In this document: positions 31,877 through 43,568 of the stretch, piece by piece
Layout: each line of letters starts with the position of its first letter
Position numbering within the stretch: position 1 is the first letter of the stretch
Assembly (NCBI RefSeq): GCF_030272615.1
Contig: NC_081413.1
Span: 143,371,976 to 143,435,975, forward strand
Source of the DNA: Cryptomeria japonica
Taxonomy: Eukaryota; Streptophyta; Pinopsida; Cupressales; Cupressaceae
DNA length: 64,000 nucleotides
Direction of reading: 5' to 3'
The notes under the pieces: model-generated
What the model was told of the DNA's origin: nothing
Databases searched by the model: none
What the model saw: only the letters and a program-made list of their open reading frames with translations
Program-made: the position numbers and the translations under genes

Positions 31877-33660
31877 CCATGGTGTAAGAGGTGAATTTTT
31901 CTAACAAAGATATATCCAACTCTCAATACTGTGATAATTCATCCTACTTAGCTTGATATACCCCCATAACTTGTCTAATGATTAATTGAGAGTCACCATA
32001 GATGTGTATATGTCTAACATTCAAGGCTAGAGTTGCTTTAAGACCATCTATAAGGGCTTCATGCTCAGAAATGTTGTTGGTGCATAGAAAATTAAGATGA
32101 TATTACAAGGGGATAGGTTTTCCAATAGGAGATATTAGAATAACACCCGCCCTCAAACCTGTATGACACCTAGACCCATCAAAATATATTTTCCAAGCCT
32201 CATCAACGTCAATAGGAAGAACAAATTCATCAGGAAAAGATTCTTGGTTGGGTAATGCGAGGGGTGAAGGTGCATCAACTAAATGGTCTATCAATGCTTG
32301 TCCTTTAATCGCTTTTTGATAGATAAATTTAAGGTCAAATTTAGTCAACATCATAACCCATTTCACTAAACATTCTGAAAGATCTGTTTTAGAAGAGATA
32401 TGCTTCAAAGGATTGAATTTGATAATAACATGAATCACAGCATTCAAAAGATAATGTCTCAACTTCTGGGTTACAAAAACAAGAGCAAGACATTACCTTT
32501 CTATCATAGTATATCTTACCTCATAATCAAGCAAAGTGTGGCTTATATAACAAATCGAGCATTCTTTACCATCACTATTATGTTGTGCCAGTAAAGCTAC
32601 AAGAGCATTAGAAGATGTAGTTGTGTATAAAAGAAAAGGTTGAGTAGAAATAGCGGGTTCCAAGATAGGAGGATTAGCCAAATAAGTTTTCAAATTCTCA
32701 AAGTCTTATTGACAATCCTCATTCCATTGAAATGTGGTGTTTTTCTTAAGCAATTGAGTAAAGGGGAAAGTTTGATCTGCAAGTTGTGACACAAACCTAT
32801 GAATCGCTTGAATTTTTCCTTGCAAACTTCTCAATTGGGATATGTTTTGAGGAGGTGGTGTATTAACTATTGTGTCTATTTCCTTTGTATCCATCTCAAT
32901 ACCATGGTGCAAGACTATCAACCCTAATAGTTTTCCACTTTCCACACCAAAGACACATTTTTGAGGATTCAAGCGCATGTTGTATTTTCAAATTCTTTTG
33001 AAGACTTGACAAAGGATTTTAACATGGTCTTGGCAAGGTATAGACTTAGATAAAATATCATCAACACAATCTTCTAATTTTTTGTGCATGTAATCAAGAA
33101 AAATGAAATTCATAGCACGTTGATAGGTAGTGCCAATGTTTTTTAACCCAAAAGACATCATAACCCAACAAAACATACCCCATGGAGTAGTGAAAGCAGT
33201 TTTGAATTGATCTTGAGGATAAATGAATATTTTATTATATCCCGAGAAATCATCCATAAAGGACAACAAATCATAACCAACAGTAGAATCTACTATCATA
33301 TCAATGTTTGGAAGCGAAAAATCATCTTTCAAGGAAGCGTTATTGAGATCTCAAAAATCGATGCATATCCTAATTTTGTTATCAGGTTTAGCAACAGCAA
33401 CAATGTTTGAAATCCAAGGGGAATAATCAATAGCGTGAATTAATCCTGCCTCTAAGAGTTTTTCAATTTTAGCTTTGACAAGCAAGGCTATTTTGGGGTT
33501 CATCTTTCTTATTTTCTGCTTCATAGGTTTAGCATCAGGGATTAAGACAGTGTTGTGAGTGACAATTTTAGGATCAATGTCAACCATGTCAAAGTAGAGA
33601 CAAGAAAATATCTCAAGAAAATCATAAAACAATCTAGAATATTATTTTTGTTCTTCACTA
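31877..33660 (-). pseudogene. Element B: reverse transcriptase, RNase H and archaeal-type RNase H (decayed)
   Basis: From the right: MVDIDPKIVTHNTVLIPDAK, AKIEKLLEAGLIHAIDYSPW, ISNIVAVAKPDNKIRICIDF, DDFSLPNIDMIVDS, LSFMDDFSGYNKI (first Asp present), TTPWGMFCWVM, FGLKNIGTTYQRAM and the catalytic box CVDDILSK, where Tyr of YVDD is Cys. The connection, RNase H (YTTTSSNALVALLAQ, CYISHTLLDYEVRY) and second RNase H follow: WKIYFDGSRCHTGLRAGVIL, NNISEHEALIDGL and YGDSQLIIRQV. Stops and small frame changes separate the pieces near 33340, 32980, 32700, 32470 and 32102. Dual RNase H supports the Tat lineage, as in element A. Solo LTR K cuts the last part at 31877. Confidence 0.9.
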
Positions 33661-33833
33661 GTTAAGCATTTCCCAATCTTTATGATCTTTTCTTCATTAC
33701 AAGGATGCATCATTACATTGATAATATCACTTATAAGAAGGTTGCTTTGATGAGGTACATCCATAGGTTGAGGGAACTCATGTGTCATCTCATCGTTATC
33801 TTTAGCTAGTTTAGTGCCTTCCCTAAAGTATAC

Positions 33834-34451
33834 TTATGCATTCAAACAATAGGGAAACCCATGATTTTGATGATATCGAGGAAGGTGGTCATAAGCCCCT
33901 AAAAACTCAACCAAGTAATCATCGGTAGAAAAGACATTCAAAGAAAGAACACTTGATTCAAACTTGATATACTCTAGATTTTTTAATGAAGGGGACTTAG
34001 GAGAAGATAAAATGACATTGACACTAATAGATAGCCTCTTGGAAGCTTTGGTGGGTTTAAAGGGATTATATCCAAGTCCAAAAGAAGCTTTATGAGTATT
34101 TTTTTCTAAATGAACCTTTATTCTTTTCTCTCGAGCACCACAACCATTGCCATTGTATCCACTCTTAGATAGGATGTGGAAATCAAGACCATAGAGATTA
34201 GCCATTTTTATGAGGGAAGACGGAGTCTCATAGGTTTGAATGTCATAATTAGTTGAAGTAGGAGTGAGTTGCGTTGTATAATTTGAAGTAGCCACAAAGT
34301 TGTCAATTAATAATTTAGGTAAAGTGGGTTGCTTTTTAGGTTCATCCATGTCTTTCTTTTTTTCACTCTCAGGTTCTCTTGGAGGGACCCTAAATTTTCC
34401 TACAAAAGCATGCATAAAATCCAAAGACCCCCAGTCGTCACCTAGGAGCAC
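33834..34451 (-). pseudogene. Element B: linker with G-patch-like domain between protease and RT
   Basis: An open stretch of 205 codons, starting MLLGDDWGSLDFMHAFVGK. At residues 110-150 it reads ILSKSGYNGNGCGAREKR and then SFGLGYNPFKP, separated by a short charged piece. The spacing G-Y-N-G-N-G-x-G ... G-L-G-Y resembles a G-patch and parallels the block in element A at the same place in pol. Such domains bind nucleic acid or helicases in cellular proteins; the role here is unknown. The remaining sequence, rich in Ser/Leu, is not recognised. Confidence 0.65.
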
Positions 34452-34537
34452 CTCTTCGGGAGAAGTTGTCTCTTCAGGAGGAGATGAGTAGAGTCTTCTT
34501 CAACAATATTGGAACCACTTGAATAAGTTGGTATGCT

Positions 34538-34945
34538 TTAAGGAATAAGAGTGTCTAAAGTTAAATCAGAAGTGGTTGAAGAAGACTTAGAAGATGTTGT
34601 TTGCAAACAAGCTTGTAGATTGGTATCGGCAAACAAGTTATACATATTATTATTGTATATGAATTCAACTTGCCTAGGCAAGGTAGAAGGAATAGCTTGC
34701 ATACTATGAATCCATGGTTGTCCTAGTAAATGGTTGTAGATCAAGTTTTCAGGCATGACATGAATACATGTGGGTAAAATGATAGGTCCTACCTTAACAG
34801 GTAAGGTTATAATACCCAACAAAGAACTAGCCACATTATCAAATCCATGAATAGTAAGAGAATTAGGTTTGATGAGAGATGTGTCCACCTTAATCTTGTG
34901 TAATATATTAATTCTACAAAAATTAAGGCCAGAGCCATTATCCAC
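34538..34945 (-). pseudogene. Element B: aspartic protease (retropepsin-like)
   Basis: Reading VDTSLIKPNSLTIHGFDN, TLPVKVGPIILPTCIHVMP, YNHLLGQPWIHSMQAIPST and an N-terminal MDNGSGLNFCRINIL, this matches the protease of Tat/Athila type elements. The active-site region is DNGSGLN. LLGQPWIH is the conserved second motif (ILGRPWLH in relatives). It would cut the polyprotein. One open frame of 135 codons is preserved, ending TAA/TAG at 34538, so this is one of the better preserved parts of B. Confidence 0.8.
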
Positions 34946-34986
34946 AAGGGTTTCTTGTATAGCATTATCATTAAGAAGGACAACAA

Positions 34987-35947
34987 TTAAAGAGGATCAT
35001 ATTGGTGTTGACTCATGAGAGGGTAATTCATCTTGTGTGAACATAATTTTTGAGCTTTGATTTCTATCATGGAGTCAATCAAAGAATCCATATTATTAGG
35101 TGTCATTGTGGGTGGACATCTAAGGTTTTTAAGGCATCTTGTAATATTCCATGATACATGGATGAAGTTTGAATCAAATCCCAAAGAGATATCTTGGTGG
35201 GAGTAGCTTTAAGTTGTTCAATAAGGTCGTACTCCTTACCAAGATTTTGTGAAATACGAGGTGCTTGTGGAAGAATAGGTTGAGGATTAGGAAGTGAATA
35301 TGGGATAACTGGAGGAGGGTTATATTGCTCATTGTTTCTTGTGTTGTAGGTATGAGCAACTGAATTATAATTCTCTCTAGTTATTTGTTTATCATACTCA
35401 TAAGGACTCTTAGTGGGATATCCTCCTTGCATGGTAATAACACATTTGTTAGGGGTGCAAAAGGAATCATTACTATAACCACGAAGATAGGCTTACTAAG
35501 AGGTGCTTGAAAATTATGTTTATTCATATTATCTTGTTAATTAACCTTTTGGTCATGTGATCATTATTTTGAAAAGATGTAATAGACATGAAATCATCAA
35601 GAGCATCATCTAGCATGGTATGGTCATATCTATAAAAAGGTTTGTGTTTAGATTCAAAAGGAGATAAACTTCATAAAGAGGATTATCATAAACCATCATG
35701 ATACTATATTTGGAGGATGACTTAATAGGAATGACCTAATGAGGGTAGTCATTCAACTTATCCTCATCGTCACTACAAAATGGCATAGTAACAAGGTTGA
35801 TTAGTTTTTGGCAAAACATGGGTTTAGAAGGCTTAGGGTATAAAAACTCATCAAGAGCCTCATCAAGTTCTTCTATATAAACTCATAATCATCATAAGAA
35901 AGTGCATTATCATAAGAGTGAACATATTGCAAATAAAGATCCAACAT
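34987..35947 (-). pseudogene. Element B: short gag-like N-terminal region; no gag or zinc-knuckle domain visible
   Basis: The first ATG after the primer region is at 35947 (MLDLYLQYVHSYDN), about 180 bases inside the 5' LTR. The sequence is acidic and runs with frameshifts to a Pro/Asn-rich stretch and the conserved block YDLIEQLKATPTKISLWDLI (about 35165-35230) that precedes the protease in Tat elements. A retrotransposon gag domain and CCHC knuckle are absent, and only about 700 bases are available, much less than a normal gag. B may therefore be an internally deleted, gag-less copy. Confidence 0.65.
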
Positions 35948-36110
35948 TTATGAAATGAAAAGTGCATATAAAACCTAGAACACACAATGCATACAACAAT
36001 ATTTTTGGGATTTTTTTTTAATGAAAAGAAACATGCAATAACTAGATCTAATCAAGATATGCATATCTAAGAAGATTGAATTCAACAAATATGAATCAAA
36101 ATTTACTTAA

Positions 36111-36124
36111 CATTGGGCTCACCA
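36111..36124 (-). promoter_or_regulatory. Element B candidate primer-binding site
   Basis: On the element strand TGGTGAGCCCAATG begins four bases after the 5' LTR end. It starts with TGG as primer sites do, but I cannot say with certainty which tRNA it matches. Confidence 0.5.
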
Positions 36125-36653
36125 AAAATGTGTAAGATGAAAATAGAATCAAGTAAACAAAGACCTAATCCCACTCTCATGTACACAATGGAATACGAAA
36201 GAGCCTAAGGAGACAATTCACTTTGACTACTTCTTGTAAGAGAGAGAGTTAAAGAATATCTCTAGGGTTTCTATTCCTTTTTTGCTATAAAGGGGAGATG
36301 TGCAAAATATAGTGATGTGATCAACTAAGCTAGGGAAATGACTAAAAGTGCAAATATAAACTAAAATATAAAAATTTGCAGATTTGAGACTGAGATATAA
36401 AGTACAAAACATTCATATGTGCACTTGTCAAAAAAAATTGAGCCTGACTATGCAAGACCAGGGTGCTGGGCACCTTGGTCCCTGATACTACACTGACCTG
36501 AACTTCTAAAAACTGAACCTTGAGACACTATACTTCAGAACTGCCACAGATTCCTTGAAAACATAGAGGACCGAGGCATTGGGAGCCTTAGTCCTAGAAT
36601 AGTGAGAGCTACCTTTGGATATGGGTCTGCACCTATAGATCATGTCTTTCAGG

Positions 36654-37528
36654 TGTTAGATACTTGGTTAGTCCCAAAGACACTGAGAGGGGGGGTGAAT
36701 TAGTGTCTGGCCTATAGATGAAATATTTAAACTTATTTGCAACTTTACAACCCAAACTAATATATCGGTAAGCAAATAATAATGCAGTAAAGAGAAACAA
36801 AAGAATAAGCATCAATGCACACCATAACTCAGATATTTTTGGCAAGGAAACCTAGTAAGGGAAAAACCTCAGTGGGATTTGTGACCCACAATATTTACTC
36901 ACTGGCCAATATGAATAAATATTACTTGGTACAATAGGGGCCTACACATGCAGGAAGGCCAACTGCCTAGAGCTCACTGCTCAATACAAAAATGGAGTCA
37001 CACTGACTACACAATTGGATGGTTAAATCCAATTACAATGTACTGCTCAAAATAGCATCTACAATGTTGGATTCAATACCAGCTTAAGCTCTGTCTGATA
37101 CCTCTGCCAAAATCTTGCTTCGCTCTACTCTTCTCCTTATTCACTCTCAAGATAAATACATCAAAATGCATATAAAATTATTCGCTATCATAACCTATCA
37201 CATATTACCGCTTCCTTACATTACCTATCATATCCTTCCTTACATTACAAATGACCTACAAGATCTCATACATATATGAGTCTTTACAATACATCATGTC
37301 GGTCATACAAATATAATATTACATTACAATACATTTCACATAAACAATATTATTTCCAAGTCGGCTTGGACTGCCGATATAATCTGCTGCCAGTGTGAAT
37401 AAACCTTGAAGTGACTATCGGTGTCGGTAGGTGAAGTCTGTTGCTGGTAGAACCTTTGAACCCTATTACCAATTGGTTTCCATCAATGACAACATCAACC
37501 ATTCTCATCTGAGTGTATAATGCCAACA
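36654..37528 (-). mobile_element. Element F 3' LTR (left copy)
   Basis: 875 bp. Hairpin stem GACACTGA at 36679-36686 with TTAGTGTC at 36700-36707 (one C-to-T change breaks a pair). The shared block GCCAACTGCCTAGAGCTCAC is at about 36957-36976. It is followed on the plus strand by ATCTCCTCCTTTGGCATTG, the complement of the purine tract. Confidence 0.9.
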
Positions 37529-37541
37529 ATCTCCTCCTTTG
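37529..37541 (-). promoter_or_regulatory. Element F polypurine tract
   Basis: On the element strand AAAGGAGGAGAT then TGTTGGCATT. One G-to-A change from the D/E tract. A related CTCCCCCTTTGATATC lies at about 37662, as in element E. Confidence 0.85.
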
Positions 37542-37715
37542 GCATTGATGGCAACACTCATGAGAAAAATCAAAACTGATATCCAAAATTTGAAGTCCAA
37601 AAACTGAGAGTGCTCCCCCTGAGAAAATGATCTCCTTCTATATATTTTTCTCATTACACAACTCCCCCTTTGATATCAATGACAAAGGATGTCAAAAGTA
37701 ACAAAAATTCAAAAT

Positions 37716-40700
37716 TTACCTAGAAACTTGTAGCGGGTTATGTACAATCTGAAAAATGTCTACCAAAACCAAGTTAAGACCTTGCAAAAACTTTGTACTG
37801 TTAGAAATTACAGTCTTTCTCTGTCGGATCATCCTGGTGAAATAATGCATCTCCTTCTCCGGTGATCTTTCTCCTTGAATAGTTGCCTTAGATAGCTCAT
37901 TCCAGTGTGTTAACAAATTATCCAATCTAGGACCAAGTTTGTTATTTAACTCTCGGGTTTTCATCTTTAACCTTTATTTTTCTCTTTCCAATTTCTCAAT
38001 CTTCTCTTCATAAATAGCCATCTCTTGATCCAAAACTGATGTTAGTTCTGAAGAACCAATCATATTGTTAGCAATGTCATCAATTTCTTTCTATGTTTCT
38101 TTATTTGCTCATCAATATCTTTTGTTAGGTGGTGAGGTTTACATGCTTCCCTATACAATTCCTTGTATTACATAATGGTGGAATTCAGTGTCGGTAACAA
38201 TGAATCAATCTGTCCTATACAATCCTTTATTGTTTTATCAAAGAATTCATCCTTCTCCTTATTAACTCTTTCCTTAATAGTCTCCTCATTTATCTTATCT
38301 ACAGTTTCAATGTTAGAAGAAATGAATTTGGACAATATGTCCAATTTACCTATAAACCCAACAATGTGATCCACCTTGCACGTCGATGCAATCATCTGCA
38401 AAATTGGTAAAGAATCATCAATAGCCTTAAATGCTAAGGCATTGCATTCTGTTATCTTCTTTATGGAATCTAATAATACATCGGTAACATTTTTTGATCT
38501 GTAATCCATAGTAGAAGTACTGGGAGGAGTGCTAGGTTCTGCAATAACTTTCTTCTCTTCTCTAGATACTTGTTCAGTTACATTAACCTCTTCTTTATCC
38601 ACTTTCCCTTTCTTATTTTCACTCTTATCCTCATTCTTATTTACTGTCGATTCTGATTGTGTATGTTCTTTTTCCTTTTCTGTTCCTGGAGGTATCTCAA
38701 TATTCTGCTGAATGCCAATAGTCTTGACCAGTGATTCAGGTTTCTCAACATTTATAGCTTCAGATTTCTTTTCTTCTGCAATTTCCTTGTCCAATACAAT
38801 ATCAATGTCTTGAGTGTCAACATTCATTGTGAATAGAATGTCTGACTCGAAATCAACATTATATGTTTTCACTTCCTCTAATATCTTTTCAGGCTCATTT
38901 TCAATTTCTGTCGGTGCCTCTAATACTACCAGTGGGGTGTCATGTGCCAGTGGTGGTAAGTTGTCCTTAACTATGATGTCAGGTACACTGCCAACCTTAC
39001 TCTTGCCCTTATCTATTTTCTTATATACTTTAGTAAATGATTTATCAATTTTCTATATATCTTTATCTTCTCCTTTCTCCTTCTCAACAAAGAATATATC
39101 CTACTTATCAGTTGTTTCATCTGCAATCTCTTTTACTCTGTTGGCCATAAGACTAACTTGCCAATGACCACTCACAAAAATAGTCTTGTTAGCTGTAGAT
39201 ATTAAGTCATCTATTTCTTTCTTAGAATTAATAGGATGAATGGCTAACAGTGCCTCAACCTTCAATTTCTTATCTAACTCCATAATGGACATTCTCTTTG
39301 CTACAAGTCTCAAGTATAAATCATTAGGAAGAACATCTAAAACCTCAATAAGAACCTTCGTATATATGTCCAGATATAAAATAATACTCTCCTAAATGGT
39401 ATCCTTATCTGAATCCTTAAAAGAATGATATAATTTATTAACATTACTAAGATTTCCTTCTTGAGTTATTTCATTTATTAGTTCTGTTGGTGAAAGAGTG
39501 TCTGGTTCCTTTTGTTCTAGTTGTTTCTTTGGTGTGACTTTCTTCTTCTGACCACTGGGCTCTCTCACAGCCTGTTGTTTCTTCCTAAGTGTTCTTGATT
39601 TCTTTGGAGATGGAGCAAGTGCCAATGAGGGTTTTCTTTTCTTCCTTTCCACCTTTTTGAATTCTGTAGCCTTATCATTGTCAGAATCAGATGACGTAGC
39701 CACAGGAGAAATATGTGCTATCGGTTGTTGTTCTGATTTTCTTTCTTGTTCAGCAACATCTTTCATCAAATCAAGTTTCAACAAGCCCTTCATAACAACT
39801 TCAACAAACTTCGAAGCATCTTTTATTACTTTTTCTCTTTTCTTCCTCTACTTCTGCATAGTAACATCACTCTCTATAATTTCAGCATTACCAAAGATCT
39901 TCTCTTTTGGTTCTTGTGGGCATCTAGGAGTATTTGGGCATAAGATTCTAAGATGTGTGAGTCCACTTCATAACCCATCTTTGTTATCTAGACAGTTCTA
40001 GGACTAACTGCCTCCATCCATACTTCATCTCTTTTAATCACAAAGCATATATGTTTGTCATATTTATCTACAATGCTCTGAGGGATTCTTTCCCTTTGCC
40101 TTATTTTAGCTTGAAAGTCCTTGAAATAGTCTTTTACTTGTTTGTCACCATCAGAACCTATGTCGGTAATTGCCTCCTTAATCTATTTTCCAACAAAAAT
40201 ATCATAGGAAAATTCCTTGTGTCCAATACTGGGAATCTCCTTTGACAAATATAGCATTAAGCATACAATCAAATTCCCAAACTTTAATGTTCCCTTCTTA
40301 TCACCTTTAATTTTATCCAAATTTTCTAACAGCTCATCTTTCAACCATTCACAGATGTCAATTTTAGCATTATTCATAATTATCTCATAGGCACTATGAA
40401 TGCATAAACTTAAAATAAATTCAGCCTATTCGTATGAGCAACTTTGTATCTAATAACTATACTAGCATATTTGACATTGTTATTGGTTATATCACTAACC
40501 CTAAGTGATTTGTTATTTGATGTTGCATCGGTTAGGTTCATAACCTCTTTGTTTGGAATTTTCTTTTTCTTATCAGGCCTAGTGCCGGTAGAAGGTAAAC
40601 TAGTAATAGCTTTAATTGCTTCCTTAGTGATTTTGAAAACTGAATCTAACCCGAAAAATTCATCGTGAACTCTGCTAAGAACATAACGGACAATCTCATC

Positions 40701-41012
40701 TGAAAATTCAGGCATGTGAAGGATGTTAGTGAACCCTAAATCTTCAACAACCTTGTGTTTCGGTTTGACTACACCTTGTATGTCAGTGATAACATTCATG
40801 AACATTCTCTTTAAATCTTCGATGTTACAGTGAATGTATGCCCTAGGGTCTTCAGCAAATGCAACTCCTTTCAGAATTTTCAAAAATGCACCAATGGAGT
40901 CGTCCAACTTAGCTATCTTAGGGATGATCTTAAAGACTAGTCTAGGATGCTTGATATTATCCACAATAGTAGGGTTTGCAATGAATTTAGGAACGGAGGA
41001 TGAAGAAGCCAT
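37716..41012 (-). pseudogene. Element F ORF2: homologue of E ORF2 (decayed)
   Basis: Starts at ATG 41012 (MASSSSVPKFIANPTIVDN). The conserved N-terminal part is open to 40410 with AEDPRAYIHCNIEDL, VLSRVHDEFFGLDS, KITKEAIKAITSLPSTG, RPDKKKK and VMNLTDATS. After a frameshift DICEWLKDELLENL and KFGNLIVCLMLYLSK follow (40377-40183). Then come the basic/Ser-rich part (39793-39392, PSPKKSRTLRKKQQA), an acidic middle (38872-38168) and a C-terminal helical part ending near 37716. At least five frame changes separate these pieces. Length and order match E, so the architecture is ancestral to the family. Confidence 0.83.
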
Positions 41013-41328
41013 TTCGTAAGATAAATACCTTTTACTATCGAATGCAAGTGAAAACCTTAGATGCTCTGAAAAACCTTTGTTGCTTCGCTTCTTGAATGTT
41101 GATGCTCAACTTCTGCACTCTTCGAATGCTTGAATGCTTTGGTAAGTCAAAATGAGAAATTCAAGTGCTTTATAACCAAAAATTTTAACTTACAATCGCA
41201 TTAAATGCTTTGTCGGTGAAGTGAATACTCAACATGTCTATCGGTAAAGAAGAATTATAACTTCTTACCACCAACTGAGGGTAAGTGCATGATCTTTAAT
41301 TAGTTGCCTTACCCCTAAGGATTATTCC

Positions 41329-42444
41329 CTAGTTAGATGAAGAATCTCTTGTTGGTGCAGGATTGCTTTGTTTTGCTGATGTAGAGACAGATTCATCATT
41401 TCTCTTATCTCTCTTCCTGATCCATTGTTTAGTGAATTCTTGCTTGATTTCATTCACCTTTTCCTTGCCTTTATCATTAGATCCTCTATTGTTTGTTGGT
41501 ACATTCTTGCTTCTGCAAAATCTTGTAATATGCCCAATCTTGTTACATGCATAATAGGTTATATTGTTTCTTTGAATAGCTTTTCCATAACCTTGACTGG
41601 TTTGAGTTCTGCATAGATTAGATAGATGTCCAAATCTACCACAAACATAGCATTTTACATTCATTCTACAATTGTTTGAGTTATGACCATTTTTATTACA
41701 TTTGGAACATTGACCAGTGGGTAAGTTTGTGTTCTGATTATTCCTAAATTTGCATTGATTTGCTTTATGACCAAATTTGTTGCAATTAAAACATTTTCCA
41801 TTGAACTTATAAGCATTAGGTTGCCTTACTAGTTTTCTGTGATCATGATTGTTTGCAGTTTCAGAACTTTCTCCATGTTCAAATCCAAGTCCAACTGTTT
41901 CTCCATCAGGTTTTTGACTTTTCAACATATTATCAAGCTTATCTGAACTTTTTTTGAATTTGTCTTTGTATTCATTTGCAGCGACCAACTCACTTTCCAA
42001 AGTACTAACTTGTCTCATAAGTTCCTCTTTGTCATGTTGCATGTGAATCAAATATGTTTTAAGTATATCATTTTCATAACTAAGCCTTAGAGTTTCATCC
42101 GTTCTATCATTAAGTCTTCTGGCCAAATCTTCCTCATTCCTCTTTCTATCTTCAATATCCTTACATAGTCTCATGGTTAAATCTTGCATCTCATTCCTCA
42201 TGTTACTATTCTCTTGTCTCAGTTTCTCTGCAATATCTCTAAGAGTTTCCTTTTCTTCATCATCTTGGTTTTGCAGTTGCACATATAATTATTTTCTCTT
42301 ATTCTTTGCCATAACCAAGTTATCTTGAAGTGCTTTGATAAATTCCCGAGCAGATCTGAGTTCATCTTCCAGTTTGATATTCTTTAATTTTTTTGTATCA
42401 AAATCTTCAAGAGCTCCTTCCAACTATTGTCTCAAACTTTCCAT
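41329..42444 (-). pseudogene. Element F ORF1: gag-like coiled coil with CCHC knuckles, nearly intact
   Basis: One frame from ATG 42444 (MESLRQ) to 41329, about 371 codons, with only two early stops (after SLRQ and after KNKRK). The coil includes LRQENSNMRNEMQDLTMRL and LARRLNDRTDETLRL. The knuckles are CFNCNKFGHKANQC, CSKCNKNGHNSNNC, CYVCGRFGHLSNLC and a fourth, YACNKIGHITRFC, whose first Cys is Tyr. A charged tail (KQEFTKQWIRKRDKRND) ends the protein. The sequence is colinear with E ORF1. This is the best preserved ORF1 of the three elements. Confidence 0.87.
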
Positions 42445-42501
42445 CGGTACTGATTTCAAAATCTTCCTCAAGCTGTTAGGCTTCTGCAAATAGAGGACTA
42501 G

Positions 42502-42513
42502 GCTTTGATACCA
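42502..42513 (-). promoter_or_regulatory. Element F primer-binding site
   Basis: Element strand TGGTATCAAAGC next to the 5' LTR end. Same position as in D and E; one G-to-A difference, likely decay. Confidence 0.85.
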
Positions 42514-42515
42514 AT

Positions 42516-43405
42516 TGTTAGATACTTGGTTAGTCCCAAAGACACTGAGAGGGGGGGTGAATCAGTGTCTGACTGGTAGATGAAATATTTAAACTTATTT
42601 GCAACTTTACAACCCAAACTAATATACCGGTAAGAAAATAATAATGCAGTAAAGAGAAACAAAAGAATAAGCATCAATGCACACCATAACACAGATATTT
42701 TTGGCGAGGAAATACGGTAAGGGAAAAACCTCGGTGGGATTTGTGACCCACAATATTTACTCACTGGCCAATATGAATAAATATTACTTAGTACAATAGG
42801 GGCCTGCACATGCAGGAAGGCCAATTGCCTAGAGCTCACTGCTCAATACAAAAATGGAGTCACACTGACTACACAATTGGATGGTTAAATCCAATAACAA
42901 TGTACTACTCAAATAGCATCTACAATGTTGGATTCAGTATCAGTTTAAGCTTTGTCTGATACCTTTGCCAAAACCTTTCTTCGCTCTGCTCTTCTCCTTA
43001 TTCGCTCTCAAGATAAATACATCAAAATGCATATACAATTATTTGCTATCATAACCTATCACATATTACTGCTTCCTTACATTACCTATCATATCTTTCC
43101 TTACATTACAAATGACCTACAATATCTCATACATATATGAGTCTTTGAAATACATCATGTCGGCCATACAAATATAATATTACATTACAATACATTTCAC
43201 ATAAATAATATTATTTCCAAGTCAGCTTGGACTGTCGGTATAATCTAATGTCGATGTAACTAGATGCCAGTGTGAATAAACCTTGAAGTGACTGTCGATG
43301 CCGATAGGTGAAGTCTGTTGTCGGTAGAACCTTTGAACCCTATTACCAGTTGGTTGCCATCAATGAAAACATCAACCATTCTCATCTGAGTGTATAATGC
43401 CAACA
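42516..43405 (-). mobile_element. Element F 5' LTR (right copy)
   Basis: 890 bp. Intact hairpin GACACTGA (42541-42548) with TCAGTGTC (42562-42569). It contains the CAGGAAGGCCAATTGCCTAG block at 42814-42833 and, relative to the left copy, a 15-base insertion near 43250. Confidence 0.9.
42541..42569 (-). promoter_or_regulatory. LTR-end hairpin of element F
   Basis: Eight-base stem GACACTGA/TCAGTGTC around GAGGGGGGGTGAA. Compared with the stem of E (GATACTGA/TCAGTATC), a T-A pair is replaced by C-G, a compensatory change. Confidence 0.8.
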
Positions 43406-43568
43406 TCAAAAAGATTGTGTGTTCATCGGATTCCTATACATGCACCTGCAACTTAAAAAATGGTGTTTGGGTGGCTATATAGGGTTTTTCCTTAGTCAAA
43501 CCCCTTGTTTTGGTGATTTCTATATCCAAAAATAGCCAATAATGTATTAAAAATGTGTGTGCAAGAAC

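Larger units (their letters stand above)
36654..43405 (-). mobile_element. Element F: second pol-less two-ORF LTR retrotransposon
   Basis: Minus-strand element of 6752 bp inside the B 5' LTR. LTRs 36654-37528 (3', 875 bp) and 42516-43405 (5', 890 bp) begin TGTTAGATAC and end TGCCAACA on the plus strand. The flanks are TCAGG (36649-36653) and TCAAA (43406-43410), an imperfect 5-bp duplication probably derived from TCAGA. The primer site on the element strand is TGGTATCAAAGC (42502-42513), one base off the initiator-Met complement. ORF1 and ORF2 are homologous to those of E, and the element likewise has no pol. It is more decayed than E in ORF2 (several frameshifts). Confidence 0.92.
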
